64,000 nucleotides of DNA from Deltaproteobacteria bacterium (GCA_003135135.1 PLDK01000017.1:77715-141714); one strand, 5' to 3'; positions 18,648 through 26,954 are shown, numbered from the stretch's first letter. Notes: generated by a model not told the origin, from the sequence alone. A program made the numbers and translations.

Positions 18648-18731
18648 GAGGAGCGCCTTGACGAACGCGCTCCCGTCAGTTGAAAAAACTCGAAATCCGG
18701 GGGGCCGGCGGTCCTGCCCGGTCTTACACTA
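18648..18731. repeat. Duplicated 3' flank of the secreted-protein paralogues
   Basis: The ~85 bases after the stop of the upstream paralogue match those after the stop of the downstream one (17921-18006): GAACGCGCTCCC, CAGTTGAAAAAA, and GGGCCGGCGGTCCTGCCC occur in the same order and spacing. The hairpin in this copy is degraded to GGAGCGC/GCGCTCC. It shows that the duplication unit was gene plus downstream hairpin. Confidence 0.8.
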
Positions 18732-19367
18732 CTTCGTTTGCCAACCGCTCAGTGTCAGTGAGACCGCATTGGTAGCCTTGATATTCGTGCCCGTGAACGT
18801 TCCCCATCCCGAGTTCGTCTGAGTGGGCGCGGGAGTGCCTGAAATTCCCCAACCTCCCGAGATCGTATTGTCGGGTTCGTTTCCGCTGGGGTTCTTGCTC
18901 GAGACCCCAATGAGCTTTTTGCACGAAACTCCCACCAAGTTGAGGGTCGTCACATTGCTGCTGCTGTCGGTTGTCGTAAGAGCGCCAAGAATCAGGTTGC
19001 ACTGCGGATTGGGCCCTGGAGAGACCGGGGTCACGGTGACAGGATTGATGCCGGAATCGCTGGTGATGAAGAAATCCGACACCGATCCGCCTGAGCGCCC
19101 GGCTCCGGAGAGCGTGGCATCGGTAACCGTGATGCACTGGCAATTACCGGAGGGGCAAGCATAAGCGTCGAGCCAGGAAGTGTCGCCAGTGTCAACACAT
19201 TGCCCGTTAGCACCCACGTATCCGCTGGACGCCGTGGCACCAGTCCCTTTGATCGTAAGTTTGATGGACTTGGTCCCGGATCCGGAACCATGCGCAAGCG
19301 CCACGCCTGCGAACAGCACCGCGATACCCAAAGACAAAGCCGCAGTTTTTAAGACGTTTTTCACCAT
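18729..19367 (-). CDS. Secreted Cys-containing protein, paralogue 2
   Basis: A 212-aa exported protein, tandem paralogue of the gene at 18005-18619. The signal peptide is LKTAALSLGIAVLFAGVALA, followed by HGSGSGTKSIKLTIKG. Matching blocks are DTSWLDAYAC, GNCQC, VSPGPNPQC, GVSCKKLIGVSSKNPSG and ISGGWGISGTP, ending in SLTLSGW. It is first in the pair in transcription order. No known domain was recognised; it may be a family restricted to this lineage. Confidence 0.82.
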   Translation of the reverse strand: MVKNVLKTAALSLGIAVLFAGVALAHGSGSGTKSIKLTIKGTGATASSGYVGANGQCVDTGDTSWLDAYACPSGNCQCITVTDATLSGAGRSGGSVSDFFITSDSGINPVTVTPVSPGPNPQCNLILGALTTTDSSSNVTTLNLVGVSCKKLIGVSSKNPSGNEPDNTISGGWGISGTPAPTQTNSGWGTFTGTNIKATNAVSLTLSGWQTK

Positions 19368-19583
19368 GATACCTCGATACCTCTATTAGTTTGTCTGATT
19401 GATTTAGCTCCCCGAATAAGAATGTTTTCATACCGCGCTGTCATCCGCAAGTCCGTGCCGCGTCACCGGCGCTCGGCAATTCAAAAGGACGCCGGATTCG
19501 TGGCGGGTGATTTTGCCCGCGCCGCTGCGCCGTGCTAATTATCACGGGCTTAATCAGGTGTATTTCATCAGAAGGACGATGCG

Positions 19584-19856
19584 ATGCTGTTCGTGATTAT
19601 CGGCCATGACGGACCCGAAGGCGCTGCGCTGAGGCCGCGGGTACGGCCGGCTCATCTCGACAACCTGCGCCCGCTGGATCGAGCCGGCAAGGTGAAGATC
19701 GCGGGGCCGTTCACCGACGGCAGCGGCAGCCTCATCATCGTGGATATGGAGAGCGAGGCGGAAGCGATCGCGTTTGCCAATAGCGATCCGTACACGACCG
19801 GCGGCGTGTTCGAGCGCGTCGAGGTGAAGCCGCTGCGGCAGGTTTTTCCGGAGTGA
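19584..19856 (+). CDS. YciI-like protein
   Basis: A 90-aa ferredoxin-fold protein of the YciI/DGPF family. Evidence is the N-terminal MLFVIIGHDGPEG, the conserved RPAHLDNL with the family His, GPFTDGSGSLIIVDM, and SDPYTTGGVFERVEVKPLRQVF. YciI proteins are suggested to be small enzymes or chlorophenol-pathway accessory proteins, with no general function established. AAGGA lies seven bases before the ATG. It sits upstream of the CoA-transferase pair but is separated by a repeat element. Confidence 0.85.
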   Translation: MLFVIIGHDGPEGAALRPRVRPAHLDNLRPLDRAGKVKIAGPFTDGSGSLIIVDMESEAEAIAFANSDPYTTGGVFERVEVKPLRQVFPE

Positions 19857-19865
19857 GAGGAACGG

Positions 19866-19945
19866 CACCCTCACCTAACCGGCCGCCAGGCGGCCGGCCG
19901 CCGTGTGCCCGTGGCACGTCCCGTGAAGTAACGGGCGAGGTATTG
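19866..19945. repeat. Dispersed palindromic repeat, family 2, copy A
   Basis: Begins ACCCTCACCTAACC, contains GC-rich inverted repeats (GGCCGCC...GGCGGCC) and ends with the hairpin CCCGT-GAAGTA-ACGGG followed by CGAGGTATTGG. The same hairpin and tail (CCCGT-AAAAGA-ACGGG, CGAGGTATGAG) occur inside the glycosyltransferase gene at 30762-30824. Confidence 0.7.
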
Positions 19946-19974
19946 GACATGGAGAGTTAGCGAAGGAAAACAGA

Positions 19975-21180
19975 ATGGCGGGAGCGTTATCCAGTTTAAA
20001 GATTGTTGAAGTGGGCGAGATGGTATCGGCGCCGTATTGCAGCAAGCTGCTGGCGGACATGGGTGCCGAGGTCGTCAAAATCGAACGGCCCGGGGCAGGC
20101 GACCGCGCGCGCACGCGCGGGCCGTATCCCGGCGACATCGTGCATCCCGAGAAAAGCGGACTGTTCCTGTATCTCAACACCAACAAACGCGGCGTCACGC
20201 TCGACATCACGCAGCCCGAGGGCTTCGCGATTCTGGAGAAACTGGTGGCGGATGCCGACATCCTGATTCACAACGTCGCGCCGCCCGATATGGATCGCGT
20301 CGGGCTCAGCTACGAGCGGATGCGCCGGGCGAATCCGAAGTTGATCATGACGTCGATCCTGCCGTTCGGACTGACGGGTCCGTATCGCAACTACCGCGCC
20401 GAGGATTTGACCATCTGGTGCGCGGGCGGCATCTGCGTGCTCAACGGCGCCCCGCAGTTTCCGCAGTTGCCGCCGCTGAAAACCGCGGGACAGCAGGCGG
20501 GACACCAGGGCGGAGCGCATGGCGCAGTGGCGACGGTGGCGGCCGCATTCGCGCAGCTTCGCGACGGGGCAGGGCAGCATGTCGAGGTCTCAATCCAGGA
20601 ATCGGTCGCGTCGATCCCCGAGATGACGTTCGAGTACTGGCCGTATATGAAAATGCTCGCGACGCGGTGGGGGCAAAAGCCGCTGGCGCCGGTCGCGCCG
20701 ATGGAGTGCAAGGACGGCTACATCTTTCTGTGCTGCATCGAGGAGCATCAGTGGCGCAACTTCGTGGATATCATGGGCAATCCCGAATGGGCCGAAGAGG
20801 AGATTTTCAAGGATCGGCTGGTGCGCGCGGTGAACTGGGACGCGCTCAAAGTGTTGCTTGAACCATGGGTCGCGCAGCAGACGGTGCTCGATTTGTATCA
20901 AAAGGCACAGGCCAGGCGGGTGCCGTTTGCGCCGGTGTCAACGATGGGCGATCTGCTCAGCTCGGAGCATCTGAAGGCGCGCGGATTTTTCGTCGAGATT
21001 GCGCAGCCGGTGGCCGGCACGCACCTGTATCCGGGCGCGCCGCTGAAGTACGCGCGCACGCCGTGGGAAATTCGGCGGCCGGCGCCGACGCTGGGACAGC
21101 ATAATGCGGAAGTATTCGGGAAACAGCTCGGGCTTTCGCAAGCCCGGCTCGACGAACTCAAGCGCAAGGGTGTGATTTAG
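19975..21180 (+). CDS. Class III CoA-transferase (CaiB/BaiF family), first of pair
   Basis: A 401-aa cytoplasmic enzyme that transfers CoA between carboxylic acids. The N-terminus (LSSLKIVEVGEMVSAPYCSKLLADMGAEVVKIERPGAGD) is the classic CaiB/BaiF CoA-binding start, and the NTNKRGVTLDI, LRDGAGQHVEVSIQE and C-terminal TLGQHNAEVFGKQLG blocks fit. The catalytic Asp expected near residue 170 is not obvious: the segment reads TAGQQAGHQGGAHGA, without the usual Asp. It may therefore be the non-catalytic partner of a heteromer with the next gene, two bases downstream. AAGGAA precedes the ATG. Confidence 0.9.
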   Translation: MAGALSSLKIVEVGEMVSAPYCSKLLADMGAEVVKIERPGAGDRARTRGPYPGDIVHPEKSGLFLYLNTNKRGVTLDITQPEGFAILEKLVADADILIHNVAPPDMDRVGLSYERMRRANPKLIMTSILPFGLTGPYRNYRAEDLTIWCAGGICVLNGAPQFPQLPPLKTAGQQAGHQGGAHGAVATVAAAFAQLRDGAGQHVEVSIQESVASIPEMTFEYWPYMKMLATRWGQKPLAPVAPMECKDGYIFLCCIEEHQWRNFVDIMGNPEWAEEEIFKDRLVRAVNWDALKVLLEPWVAQQTVLDLYQKAQARRVPFAPVSTMGDLLSSEHLKARGFFVEIAQPVAGTHLYPGAPLKYARTPWEIRRPAPTLGQHNAEVFGKQLGLSQARLDELKRKGVI

Positions 21181-21182
21181 CG

Positions 21183-22427
21183 ATGGCGAAGCCTCCTCTG
21201 TCGGGAATTCGAGTTTGCGATTTTACCTGGGTGTGGGCGGGACCGTACTGCACCCTGCAACTGGCTTATCTTGGCGCCGAAGTGATCAGGATCGAAACCA
21301 GGACGCGCCCATGCGTGACGCGGATGCTGCCGCCGTGGCCCGACGCCGTGTTCGACAGCCTCAACAAGTCCGGCTACTTCAATCAATACAACCAGAACAA
21401 GAAATCGCTGTCATTGAATTTCAAGCATCCCGAGGCCAAGGAAGCCGCGTGGCGGCTCATCAAGCAGAGCGACGTGGTGATCAACAACTTCGCGGCGGGC
21501 GTGCTCGACAAGATGGGATTCGGCTACGAGGAGGTCAAGAAGGTCAATCCGAATGCAATTATGATTACCCTGTCGGGCTATGGCGACACGGGACCATATA
21601 GTCATTACGTGTCGTACGGGCCGGCGCAGGTGCCGTTGTCGGGGCTGTCGGCGCTGACGGGGTATAAGGGATTTCCGCCGATGCACGCGGGTTTCAGCTA
21701 CGCCGATCCCAACGCGGGAGTGCATGGCGCGTTCGCGGTGATAAGCGCCCTGCTGCATCGCGCGAAAACCGGCGAGGGACAATATATCGACATGAGCCAG
21801 TGGGAATGCGCGATGGACGTGCTGGCGGAGGGAATCCTCGAGTACACCATGAACGGCCGCGAGCCCGAGCGGGTTGGAAATCGCGATCCGGAGATGGCGC
21901 CGCACGGGATCTTCAGATGCCTCGATCTGCCCGAGAAAATCCTCGACCAGATCGTCGATCAATGGGTGTCGATCATTTGCGCGGACGACGCGGAATGGGC
22001 GCGGCTGGCGCGTGCAATAGGCAAACCCGAACTGGCCAACGACTCGAGATTCGCCACGCTTGCGGCGCGCAAGCTCAACGAAGACGCGCTGGAAGCAATA
22101 GTCACTCAGTGGACGGCGACGCGCAAAGTCGCGGATGTAGTGACGGCTCTGCAGGCGGCTGGAGTCGCGGCCGGAGCTTGCGCCGACGCCAAGTACCTTT
22201 CCGAGGATCCGCATCTCGCCGAGCGCGAATACTGGGTCTATCGCGAGCATCCCGAAGTCGGCAAACGGCAGCATTGCGGAATCCCGTGGCGGATGAGCGG
22301 GACGCCGTGCGAAGTGAAGACCGCGGCGCCGACGCTCGGGCAGCATACCAATGAGGTGATGACGGGATTGCTCGGCTACAGCGCGGCGGAAGTCGAAGCG
22401 ATGCGGGCGAAGGGCGCGCTGGACTAG
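21183..22427 (+). CDS. Class III CoA-transferase (CaiB/BaiF family), second of pair
   Basis: A 414-aa CoA-transferase immediately downstream of its paralogue. It has GIRVCDFTWVWAGPYCTLQLAYLGAEVIRIE, NQNKKSLSLNFKHPEAK, SGYGDTGP and FSYADPNAGVHGAFAVISAL. The Asp in SYADPNAG sits where the catalytic Asp lies in the family, so this subunit looks competent. The end (TLGQHTNEVMTGLLGYSAAEV) is also canonical. The two genes are probably one operon forming a heteromeric enzyme for an unknown acid, with hotdog and thioesterase genes nearby on the other strand. Confidence 0.92.
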   Translation: MAKPPLSGIRVCDFTWVWAGPYCTLQLAYLGAEVIRIETRTRPCVTRMLPPWPDAVFDSLNKSGYFNQYNQNKKSLSLNFKHPEAKEAAWRLIKQSDVVINNFAAGVLDKMGFGYEEVKKVNPNAIMITLSGYGDTGPYSHYVSYGPAQVPLSGLSALTGYKGFPPMHAGFSYADPNAGVHGAFAVISALLHRAKTGEGQYIDMSQWECAMDVLAEGILEYTMNGREPERVGNRDPEMAPHGIFRCLDLPEKILDQIVDQWVSIICADDAEWARLARAIGKPELANDSRFATLAARKLNEDALEAIVTQWTATRKVADVVTALQAAGVAAGACADAKYLSEDPHLAEREYWVYREHPEVGKRQHCGIPWRMSGTPCEVKTAAPTLGQHTNEVMTGLLGYSAAEVEAMRAKGALD

Positions 22428-22457
22428 CCAGTAGAGGAAGGCAGGGAACTCAATTGT

Positions 22458-22540
22458 AGTGAAACCCGCCGTGGGTTTGCAGGGGTGACCCCTGCACCCG
22501 ATGCTAAGAGAAGATGCGGGCTTCGCCCTGTTAGAAGGGA
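22458..22540. repeat. Dispersed intergenic palindromic repeat, family 1, full copy C
   Basis: Contains GTGAAACCCGCCGTGGGTTT, then the perfect hairpin GCAGGGG-TGA-CCCCTGC, the tail CACCCGATGCTAAGAGAAGA, and the hairpin GCGGGC-TTC-GCCC before TGTTAGAAGGG. It shows that the elements seen separately at 15122 and 16751 belong to one composite repeat of about 83 bases. The last part lies just before the SMP-30 gene start and may fall in its leader. Confidence 0.75.
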
Positions 22541-22559
22541 TGAAATGGGAAGAGGCGCG

Positions 22560-23402
22560 ATGCGGACTATGAAAGTATTAATCGACGGGCTGGCGTTTGC
22601 TGAAGGGCCGCGATGGCGCGACGGGAAATTGTTTTTCTCCGACATGCACGCGCATCAGGTGCTCGCGGTCGATATGGCCGGCAAGCGCGAAGTCATCTGC
22701 GAGGTGCCGGGGCGGCCGTCGGGACTTGGATGGTTGCCGGATGGACGGATGCTCGTGGTGTCGATGACGGATCGCAAGCTGATGCGGCTGGATCGCGACG
22801 GGCTGAAGATGGCCGCCGATTTAAGCGGGCTTGCGCCGTTTGATTGCAACGACATGGTGGTCGATGCGCGCGGGCGCGCCTACGTCGGCAACTTCGGATT
22901 CGATCTGCACGGCAACGCGCAGCCGCGCTCGACGACGCTGGTGATGGTCGCGCCGGACGGCGTCGCGCGCATCGTGGCCGAGGAAATGATGTTCCCCAAC
23001 GGGATGGTGATCACGCCGGACGGAAAGACGCTGATCGCCGGTGAGACATTTGCCGCCCGCTTGACGGCGTTCGATATCGGCGCTGATGGATCGCTGACGA
23101 ATCGGCGCGTGTGGGCCGAGTTGGGATCGAGTCCGCCCGACGGAATTTGCCTGGACGCCGAAAATGCAATCTGGGTGGCGTGTCCGACGAAGTCGGAAGT
23201 CATTCGGGTGAAGCAGGGCGGCGAGGTCGCCGAGCGAATCAAAGTGGAGACGGACGCGTTCGCATGCATGCTCGGCGGCGCCGACGGGCGGACGCTGTTT
23301 GTCGCGACGGCGCCCAATTCCAACCCGGAGCAATGCCGGGCGACGCGAGGCGGACGAATCGAAACCACGCAAGTGGAAGTGCCGCGAGCCGGCTTGCCGT
23401 GA
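22560..23402 (+). CDS. SMP-30/gluconolactonase-family lactonase
   Basis: A 280-aa six-bladed beta-propeller of the SMP-30/gluconolactonase/LRE family, metal-dependent lactone hydrolases. The metal-binding Glu is in GLAFAEGPRWRDG, the Asn/Asp ligands in PFDCNDMVVDARGRAYVGNFGF, FPNGMVITPDGKTLI and SSPPDGICLDAENAIWVA. I chose the ATG at 22560 because GGAAGAGG lies just upstream; the ATG at 22569 is possible and the ORF-track start is too early. Its natural substrate cannot be inferred. It lies between the CoA-transferases and the aminopeptidase. Confidence 0.88.
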   Translation: MRTMKVLIDGLAFAEGPRWRDGKLFFSDMHAHQVLAVDMAGKREVICEVPGRPSGLGWLPDGRMLVVSMTDRKLMRLDRDGLKMAADLSGLAPFDCNDMVVDARGRAYVGNFGFDLHGNAQPRSTTLVMVAPDGVARIVAEEMMFPNGMVITPDGKTLIAGETFAARLTAFDIGADGSLTNRRVWAELGSSPPDGICLDAENAIWVACPTKSEVIRVKQGGEVAERIKVETDAFACMLGGADGRTLFVATAPNSNPEQCRATRGGRIETTQVEVPRAGLP

Positions 23403-23431
23403 TCGCAGCGTGCGTGGCGTAATGAATTGCG

Positions 23432-24754
23432 ATGGCGCTTAGCGGCAACGGCGACAATTTTCGCGCGCGGCGCAAGCGCATGATGGAGGCGATCGCGCCC
23501 GGCGCAACCGCAGTCATGCCCAGTGCGCCGGTGGCGGTTCGATCGGGCGACGTCGAGTTCGTTTATCGGCAAGACAGCGACTTCTACTACCTGACAGGAT
23601 TCACGGAGCCGGAATCGGTGGCGGTGCTTTCGCCGGGGCATCCCGACGGCGAATTCGTGATGTTCGTGCGTCCGCGCGACAAGGAGCGCGAGACCTGGAC
23701 GGGCAGGCGCGCGGGAGTGGAAGGCGCGATGCTCGAGTACGGGGCCGACAAGGCCTACGTCATCGACGAACTTGAAAAGATTTTGCCGCGCTACCTCGAA
23801 AAGAGTGATCGCGTGCATTACCCGCTCGGACTCAACGAGAAGCTGGATGAGCGGGTGCTGAAACTGATTCGATGGGCGCAGACGATGCGGCCGCGAACCG
23901 GGACGGGGCCGTCGTCGATAATCGATCCGCGCGACATTATTCACGAGGCACGGGTGAAGAAGGAGCCGGCGGAGCTCGAGGCGATGCGGCGCGCGATGGC
24001 GATTTCGGCCGAGGCGCACAAGCGCGCGATGATGAAGGCGCGCGGCGGGATGCGCGAGTGGCAGATAGAGGCGGAGATCGACTACGCGTTTCGCTCCAAT
24101 GGGGCGACGGGTCCGAGCTATCCGTCGATCGTCGCGTCGGGACCCAACGCGGCGACGCTGCACTACATCAACAACGATCGCGAGATGCGCACGGGCGAGC
24201 TGCTGCTGATCGACGCGGGTGCGGAGTACGAATTTTATGCCGCGGATATCACGCGCACGTCGCCGATCGGGGCGCGCTTCACGGGCTTGCAGCGCAGTCT
24301 GTACGAAATCGTGCTCGACGCGCAGTTAAAGGCGATCGACGCGGTCAAATCGGGCGCGCATTTCGACGCTCCGCACGAAGTTGCTCTGCGCGTGCTGGTT
24401 GACGGCATGCGTCAGCTCGGAATCCTACACGGATCGGCCGATGAGATCATCGAGAAGGGCGCGTATCAGCGCTATTACATGCATCGCACGGGTCACTGGC
24501 TCGGCATGGACGTGCATGATGTGGGGCTGTACCGGGTGGATGGCGCGTCGCGGGTGCTCGAGCCCGGGATGGTGCTCACGGTCGAGCCGGGATTGTACAT
24601 CTGTGCCGACGACGATGAGGTTCCGGAAAGTTTTCGGGGCCTGGGGATTCGAATCGAGGACGACGTGCTGGTGACCGCGGACGGTCACGAAGTGATGACC
24701 GCGGCGACGCCTAAGTCGATTGCGGAGGTCGAAGCCCTCACCACGGCGCAATAG
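23432..24754 (+). CDS. pepP: Xaa-Pro aminopeptidase (aminopeptidase P)
   Basis: A 440-aa metallopeptidase of the M24B family that removes N-terminal residues preceding proline. The N-terminal creatinase-like domain has the PepP signature FVYRQDSDFYYLTGFTEPESVAVL. The pita-bread catalytic domain shows dinuclear metal ligands: Asp in LLIDAGAEYEFYAADITRTSP (two Asp), His in HRTGHWLGMDVHDVG, Glu in LTVEPGLYI and Glu in GIRIEDDVLV. Length and order are normal. It is cytoplasmic, with no signal peptide, and converges on the Cys-rich lipoprotein gene with four bases between. Confidence 0.95.
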   Translation: MALSGNGDNFRARRKRMMEAIAPGATAVMPSAPVAVRSGDVEFVYRQDSDFYYLTGFTEPESVAVLSPGHPDGEFVMFVRPRDKERETWTGRRAGVEGAMLEYGADKAYVIDELEKILPRYLEKSDRVHYPLGLNEKLDERVLKLIRWAQTMRPRTGTGPSSIIDPRDIIHEARVKKEPAELEAMRRAMAISAEAHKRAMMKARGGMREWQIEAEIDYAFRSNGATGPSYPSIVASGPNAATLHYINNDREMRTGELLLIDAGAEYEFYAADITRTSPIGARFTGLQRSLYEIVLDAQLKAIDAVKSGAHFDAPHEVALRVLVDGMRQLGILHGSADEIIEKGAYQRYYMHRTGHWLGMDVHDVGLYRVDGASRVLEPGMVLTVEPGLYICADDDEVPESFRGLGIRIEDDVLVTADGHEVMTAATPKSIAEVEALTTAQ

Positions 24755-24758
24755 TCAT

Positions 24759-25019
24759 TCAATACCACAGCCACGAATGGCAACTGCTGCGGTCGGCCTG
24801 GCAAGCCGACACGCAATTGCCTATCTCATTTCGGCAATACCATTCGTCGTTGCCATGTAGTTCGCATACCTGGTAGTCGCGATTGCATTGGTACTGGCAT
24901 TTGGTCTGCGCGTAGTCGCATCGATTCGCGCATCCCGCGGCGAACAGAGACGCCGCGGCGGCGGCGAGAAGAAGGATTTTCGCGCTCACGATTGAACAAA
25001 CGCGCGAGCGGGCGGGCAT
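24759..25019 (-). CDS. Small Cys-rich lipoprotein
   Basis: An 86-aa predicted lipoprotein. A hydrophobic leader (AKILLLAAAAASLFAAGC) ends in a lipobox with Cys30, and the mature 57 residues contain nine more Cys, in spaced patterns such as CQYQC and CVSAC. Such density suggests disulfides in the periplasm or a metal site. The ATG overlaps the stop of the MaoC-like gene (TAATG), so it is the last gene of the minus-strand run. The ORF-track start far upstream is a shadow of that gene. Family unknown. Confidence 0.75.
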   Translation of the reverse strand: MPARSRVCSIVSAKILLLAAAAASLFAAGCANRCDYAQTKCQYQCNRDYQVCELHGNDEWYCRNEIGNCVSACQADRSSCHSWLWY

Positions 25020-25900
25020 TACAACTCGATCGCGCTGGCGCTGCCGACGACAGTCTTGGTTCCGTCGGCCTTGTCGCACCAGACTTCGGCTTCGGCGCGT
25101 GAGCGTATTCCCTCGGGCCGCCGTCCCACGATCAAACCTTTCGGCCCGGTGACGTCGTTGCCCCACAGCACGTTGACCAGCCGCAGATCCATCTTGCCGC
25201 CGTACAGGAAGCCAAGCCCGAAACGCCGCGTCATCATTTCGGCCACCAGGCAGACCGAAAGCATCCCCTGCACGACGATTTCCGGGAATCCCAGTTGGAC
25301 GGCCATTTGCTTGTCGTTGTGATAGTTGCGCGCCGGTCCCGAGAAGGCCATGCACATGTCGTCGGTGATTTTGCGCATCGGAGCGCCGATCGGATCGCCG
25401 CCGCGCTCGCCTATTTTAAATGAACGTGACGAATCTTTTTCGCGCGCGCGATCGACGACGAAACCCGCTTTGGCCTGGTCAGGGATCAGGAAGCTCTGAT
25501 GGGTACGGCTGCGCGATACGATTTGTCCCGACGCGTTGCCGACGATCACTTCGTTCACCACGTATTCGCGATCGCGCTTGAGGTAGCGGTCGATGATGAC
25601 GGAGCGGGTCGTGAGCCTCTCGCCAACCATCACGGGCGCGAACACCTCCCATTCCTGGCGCGCGTGCAGATTGCCGTAAATATTCGGCAGATACCACGCG
25701 AGCGTTTGGTAAACTGCGCTGTGGAGAATCAGCGCAGGAGCGATGGGCCCGCCGAGCGGAGAATCGCCGCGGTACCATGGATTGTCGTCGCCGGTGCCGG
25801 CGATGTAGGTCGCGATCAGATCGGGCGTGATGTCGCAGGTCACGGCGCCGAAGTCACGGCCCACGTACACCTCGTTGCGGTCGAAAATTTTGTTGGTCAT
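25019..25900 (-). CDS. MaoC-like double-hotdog dehydratase
   Basis: A 293-aa protein of the MaoC/FAS1-like dehydratase type, expected to hydrate or dehydrate acyl-CoA thioesters. The N-terminal hotdog half covers VTCDITPDLIATYIAGTGDDNPWYRGDSPLGGPIAP, and the C-terminal half ITDDMCMAFSGPARNYHNDKQMAVQLGFPEIVVQGM, with a hydratase-2-like Asn-His segment. AGGA precedes the ATG. It follows the FlK-like thioesterase by 19 bases on the same strand, suggesting a shared acyl-CoA pathway. The natural substrate is unknown. Confidence 0.82.
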   Translation of the reverse strand: MTNKIFDRNEVYVGRDFGAVTCDITPDLIATYIAGTGDDNPWYRGDSPLGGPIAPALILHSAVYQTLAWYLPNIYGNLHARQEWEVFAPVMVGERLTTRSVIIDRYLKRDREYVVNEVIVGNASGQIVSRSRTHQSFLIPDQAKAGFVVDRAREKDSSRSFKIGERGGDPIGAPMRKITDDMCMAFSGPARNYHNDKQMAVQLGFPEIVVQGMLSVCLVAEMMTRRFGLGFLYGGKMDLRLVNVLWGNDVTGPKGLIVGRRPEGIRSRAEAEVWCDKADGTKTVVGSASAIEL

Positions 25901-25919
25901 CGTGGTGTCCTGCGCGCAG

Positions 25920-26327
25920 CTAATTTTTCCGCTTGGCTTTGATCCGTTCGTTGAACTTGGCGGCGTCGATTACGGCGCGCCGATGCGTCCCAGAGCCGAC
26001 TTGCTCGATTTCGTCGAAGGCGCGCACGGAAAACTCGAGGCGGCGGCCTTCGACTTTGGTCACTTCAGCTTCGGCGCGAGCCAGATGCCCCGGCGGAGTC
26101 GCGGCGCTGTGATTGACTTCGATCGACATGCCGACCGAACTTTCGCCCGCGTCGAGAAACGGCCGGATTGCATCCATCGCGGCAAGCTCCATCATCCCGA
26201 CCATCGCCGGCGTGGACATGACGGCGGCGAGCGACGCGTCGAGATGACTGGCGAGGTCGGTGGGCGCAACGGTTTTGGCGTAACGTCCCGTGATTCCGAT
26301 TGGAATTGGTTTCATCGACTTGCTCAT
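25920..26327 (-). CDS. FlK-like acyl-CoA thioesterase (hotdog fold)
   Basis: A 135-aa hotdog protein similar to the fluoroacetyl-CoA thioesterase FlK family. The family's catalytic triad pattern is visible: Thr and Glu in STPAMVGMMELAAMDAI and His in VNHSAATPPG. Most members are generic short-acyl-CoA thioesterases; fluoroacetate specificity should not be assumed. It is in the same minus-strand operon as the MaoC-like and HCCA-isomerase-like genes. A second Met four codons in is an alternative start. Confidence 0.82.
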   Translation of the reverse strand: MSKSMKPIPIGITGRYAKTVAPTDLASHLDASLAAVMSTPAMVGMMELAAMDAIRPFLDAGESSVGMSIEVNHSAATPPGHLARAEAEVTKVEGRRLEFSVRAFDEIEQVGSGTHRRAVIDAAKFNERIKAKRKN

Positions 26328-26342
26328 CCCGCGGTTGGCGAC

Positions 26343-26954
26343 TTAGCGTCGCAGGCCCATCGCATCGAGTGTCTTGACGACCCATTCGACGCGATCGTTG
26401 CCCCAAAATGGTTCGCCGTCAACGATGAGGGTCGGCACACCGAAGACCCCATCGCGATCGCCGGCGGCGAACGCATCGGCCAGTTCGCGTGGGCCGTCGT
26501 GAAGCGCGTAGCGATTGAATCCGGCGGGGTCGAGGCCGGTTTGCTTCATCACGGCGGCGAGCGCGGCGGCGTTTTCAATGTCGAGATCGCGTTTGAAGAA
26601 GCGCTCGAAGACACGGTCGGAGTAAGGGCGAAACAGCCCGTGCCGATCAGCCCACAGCCCGGACATGAGAGCCAGTTTCGAGTCGAAGATCTTTTGCGGT
26701 CCACGAATGATCATGCCGCGCGTGTTCGCGCAGCGGCGCGCGTCGAGGTAGAGGTAGCGGACTTTGCGCCAATCGCGCTCGGGCCGCTCGCCGAGATCGC
26801 CGCCGAAGGCGCCGCGGATGTTGAGTTCGTGCGGGATGTAATGCAGGCGGACGCGATGCGATTCCATCAGCGCGTATGCAGGCGCCATCGCGAGATACGC
26901 GAAGGGGCTTTTGTAGTCGTAATAGAGTTTGATGGTCAGGAGTTCGTCGGCCAT
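26343..26954 (-). CDS. DsbA-family / 2-hydroxychromene-2-carboxylate isomerase
   Basis: A 203-aa thioredoxin-fold protein of the GST-kappa/HCCA-isomerase group. Signatures are YYDYKSPFAYLAMAPAYAL (Ser in place of the DsbA CxxC) and GVFGVPTLIVDGEPFWGNDRVEW. Related enzymes are glutathione-dependent isomerases in aromatic degradation. No signal peptide is visible, so it is cytoplasmic. It lies between the cytochrome c gene and the FlK-like gene on the same strand, consistent with a catabolic operon. Confidence 0.85.
   Translation of the reverse strand: MADELLTIKLYYDYKSPFAYLAMAPAYALMESHRVRLHYIPHELNIRGAFGGDLGERPERDWRKVRYLYLDARRCANTRGMIIRGPQKIFDSKLALMSGLWADRHGLFRPYSDRVFERFFKRDLDIENAAALAAVMKQTGLDPAGFNRYALHDGPRELADAFAAGDRDGVFGVPTLIVDGEPFWGNDRVEWVVKTLDAMGLRR

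Noticed and set aside
25920-26327. Fluoroacetate resistance or fluorometabolite pathway (FlK plus DUF62/fluorinase relatives)
   Set aside because: Both families are common with generic roles, and the DUF62 motifs fit the SAM-hydrolysing type; nothing specific to fluorine is seen.
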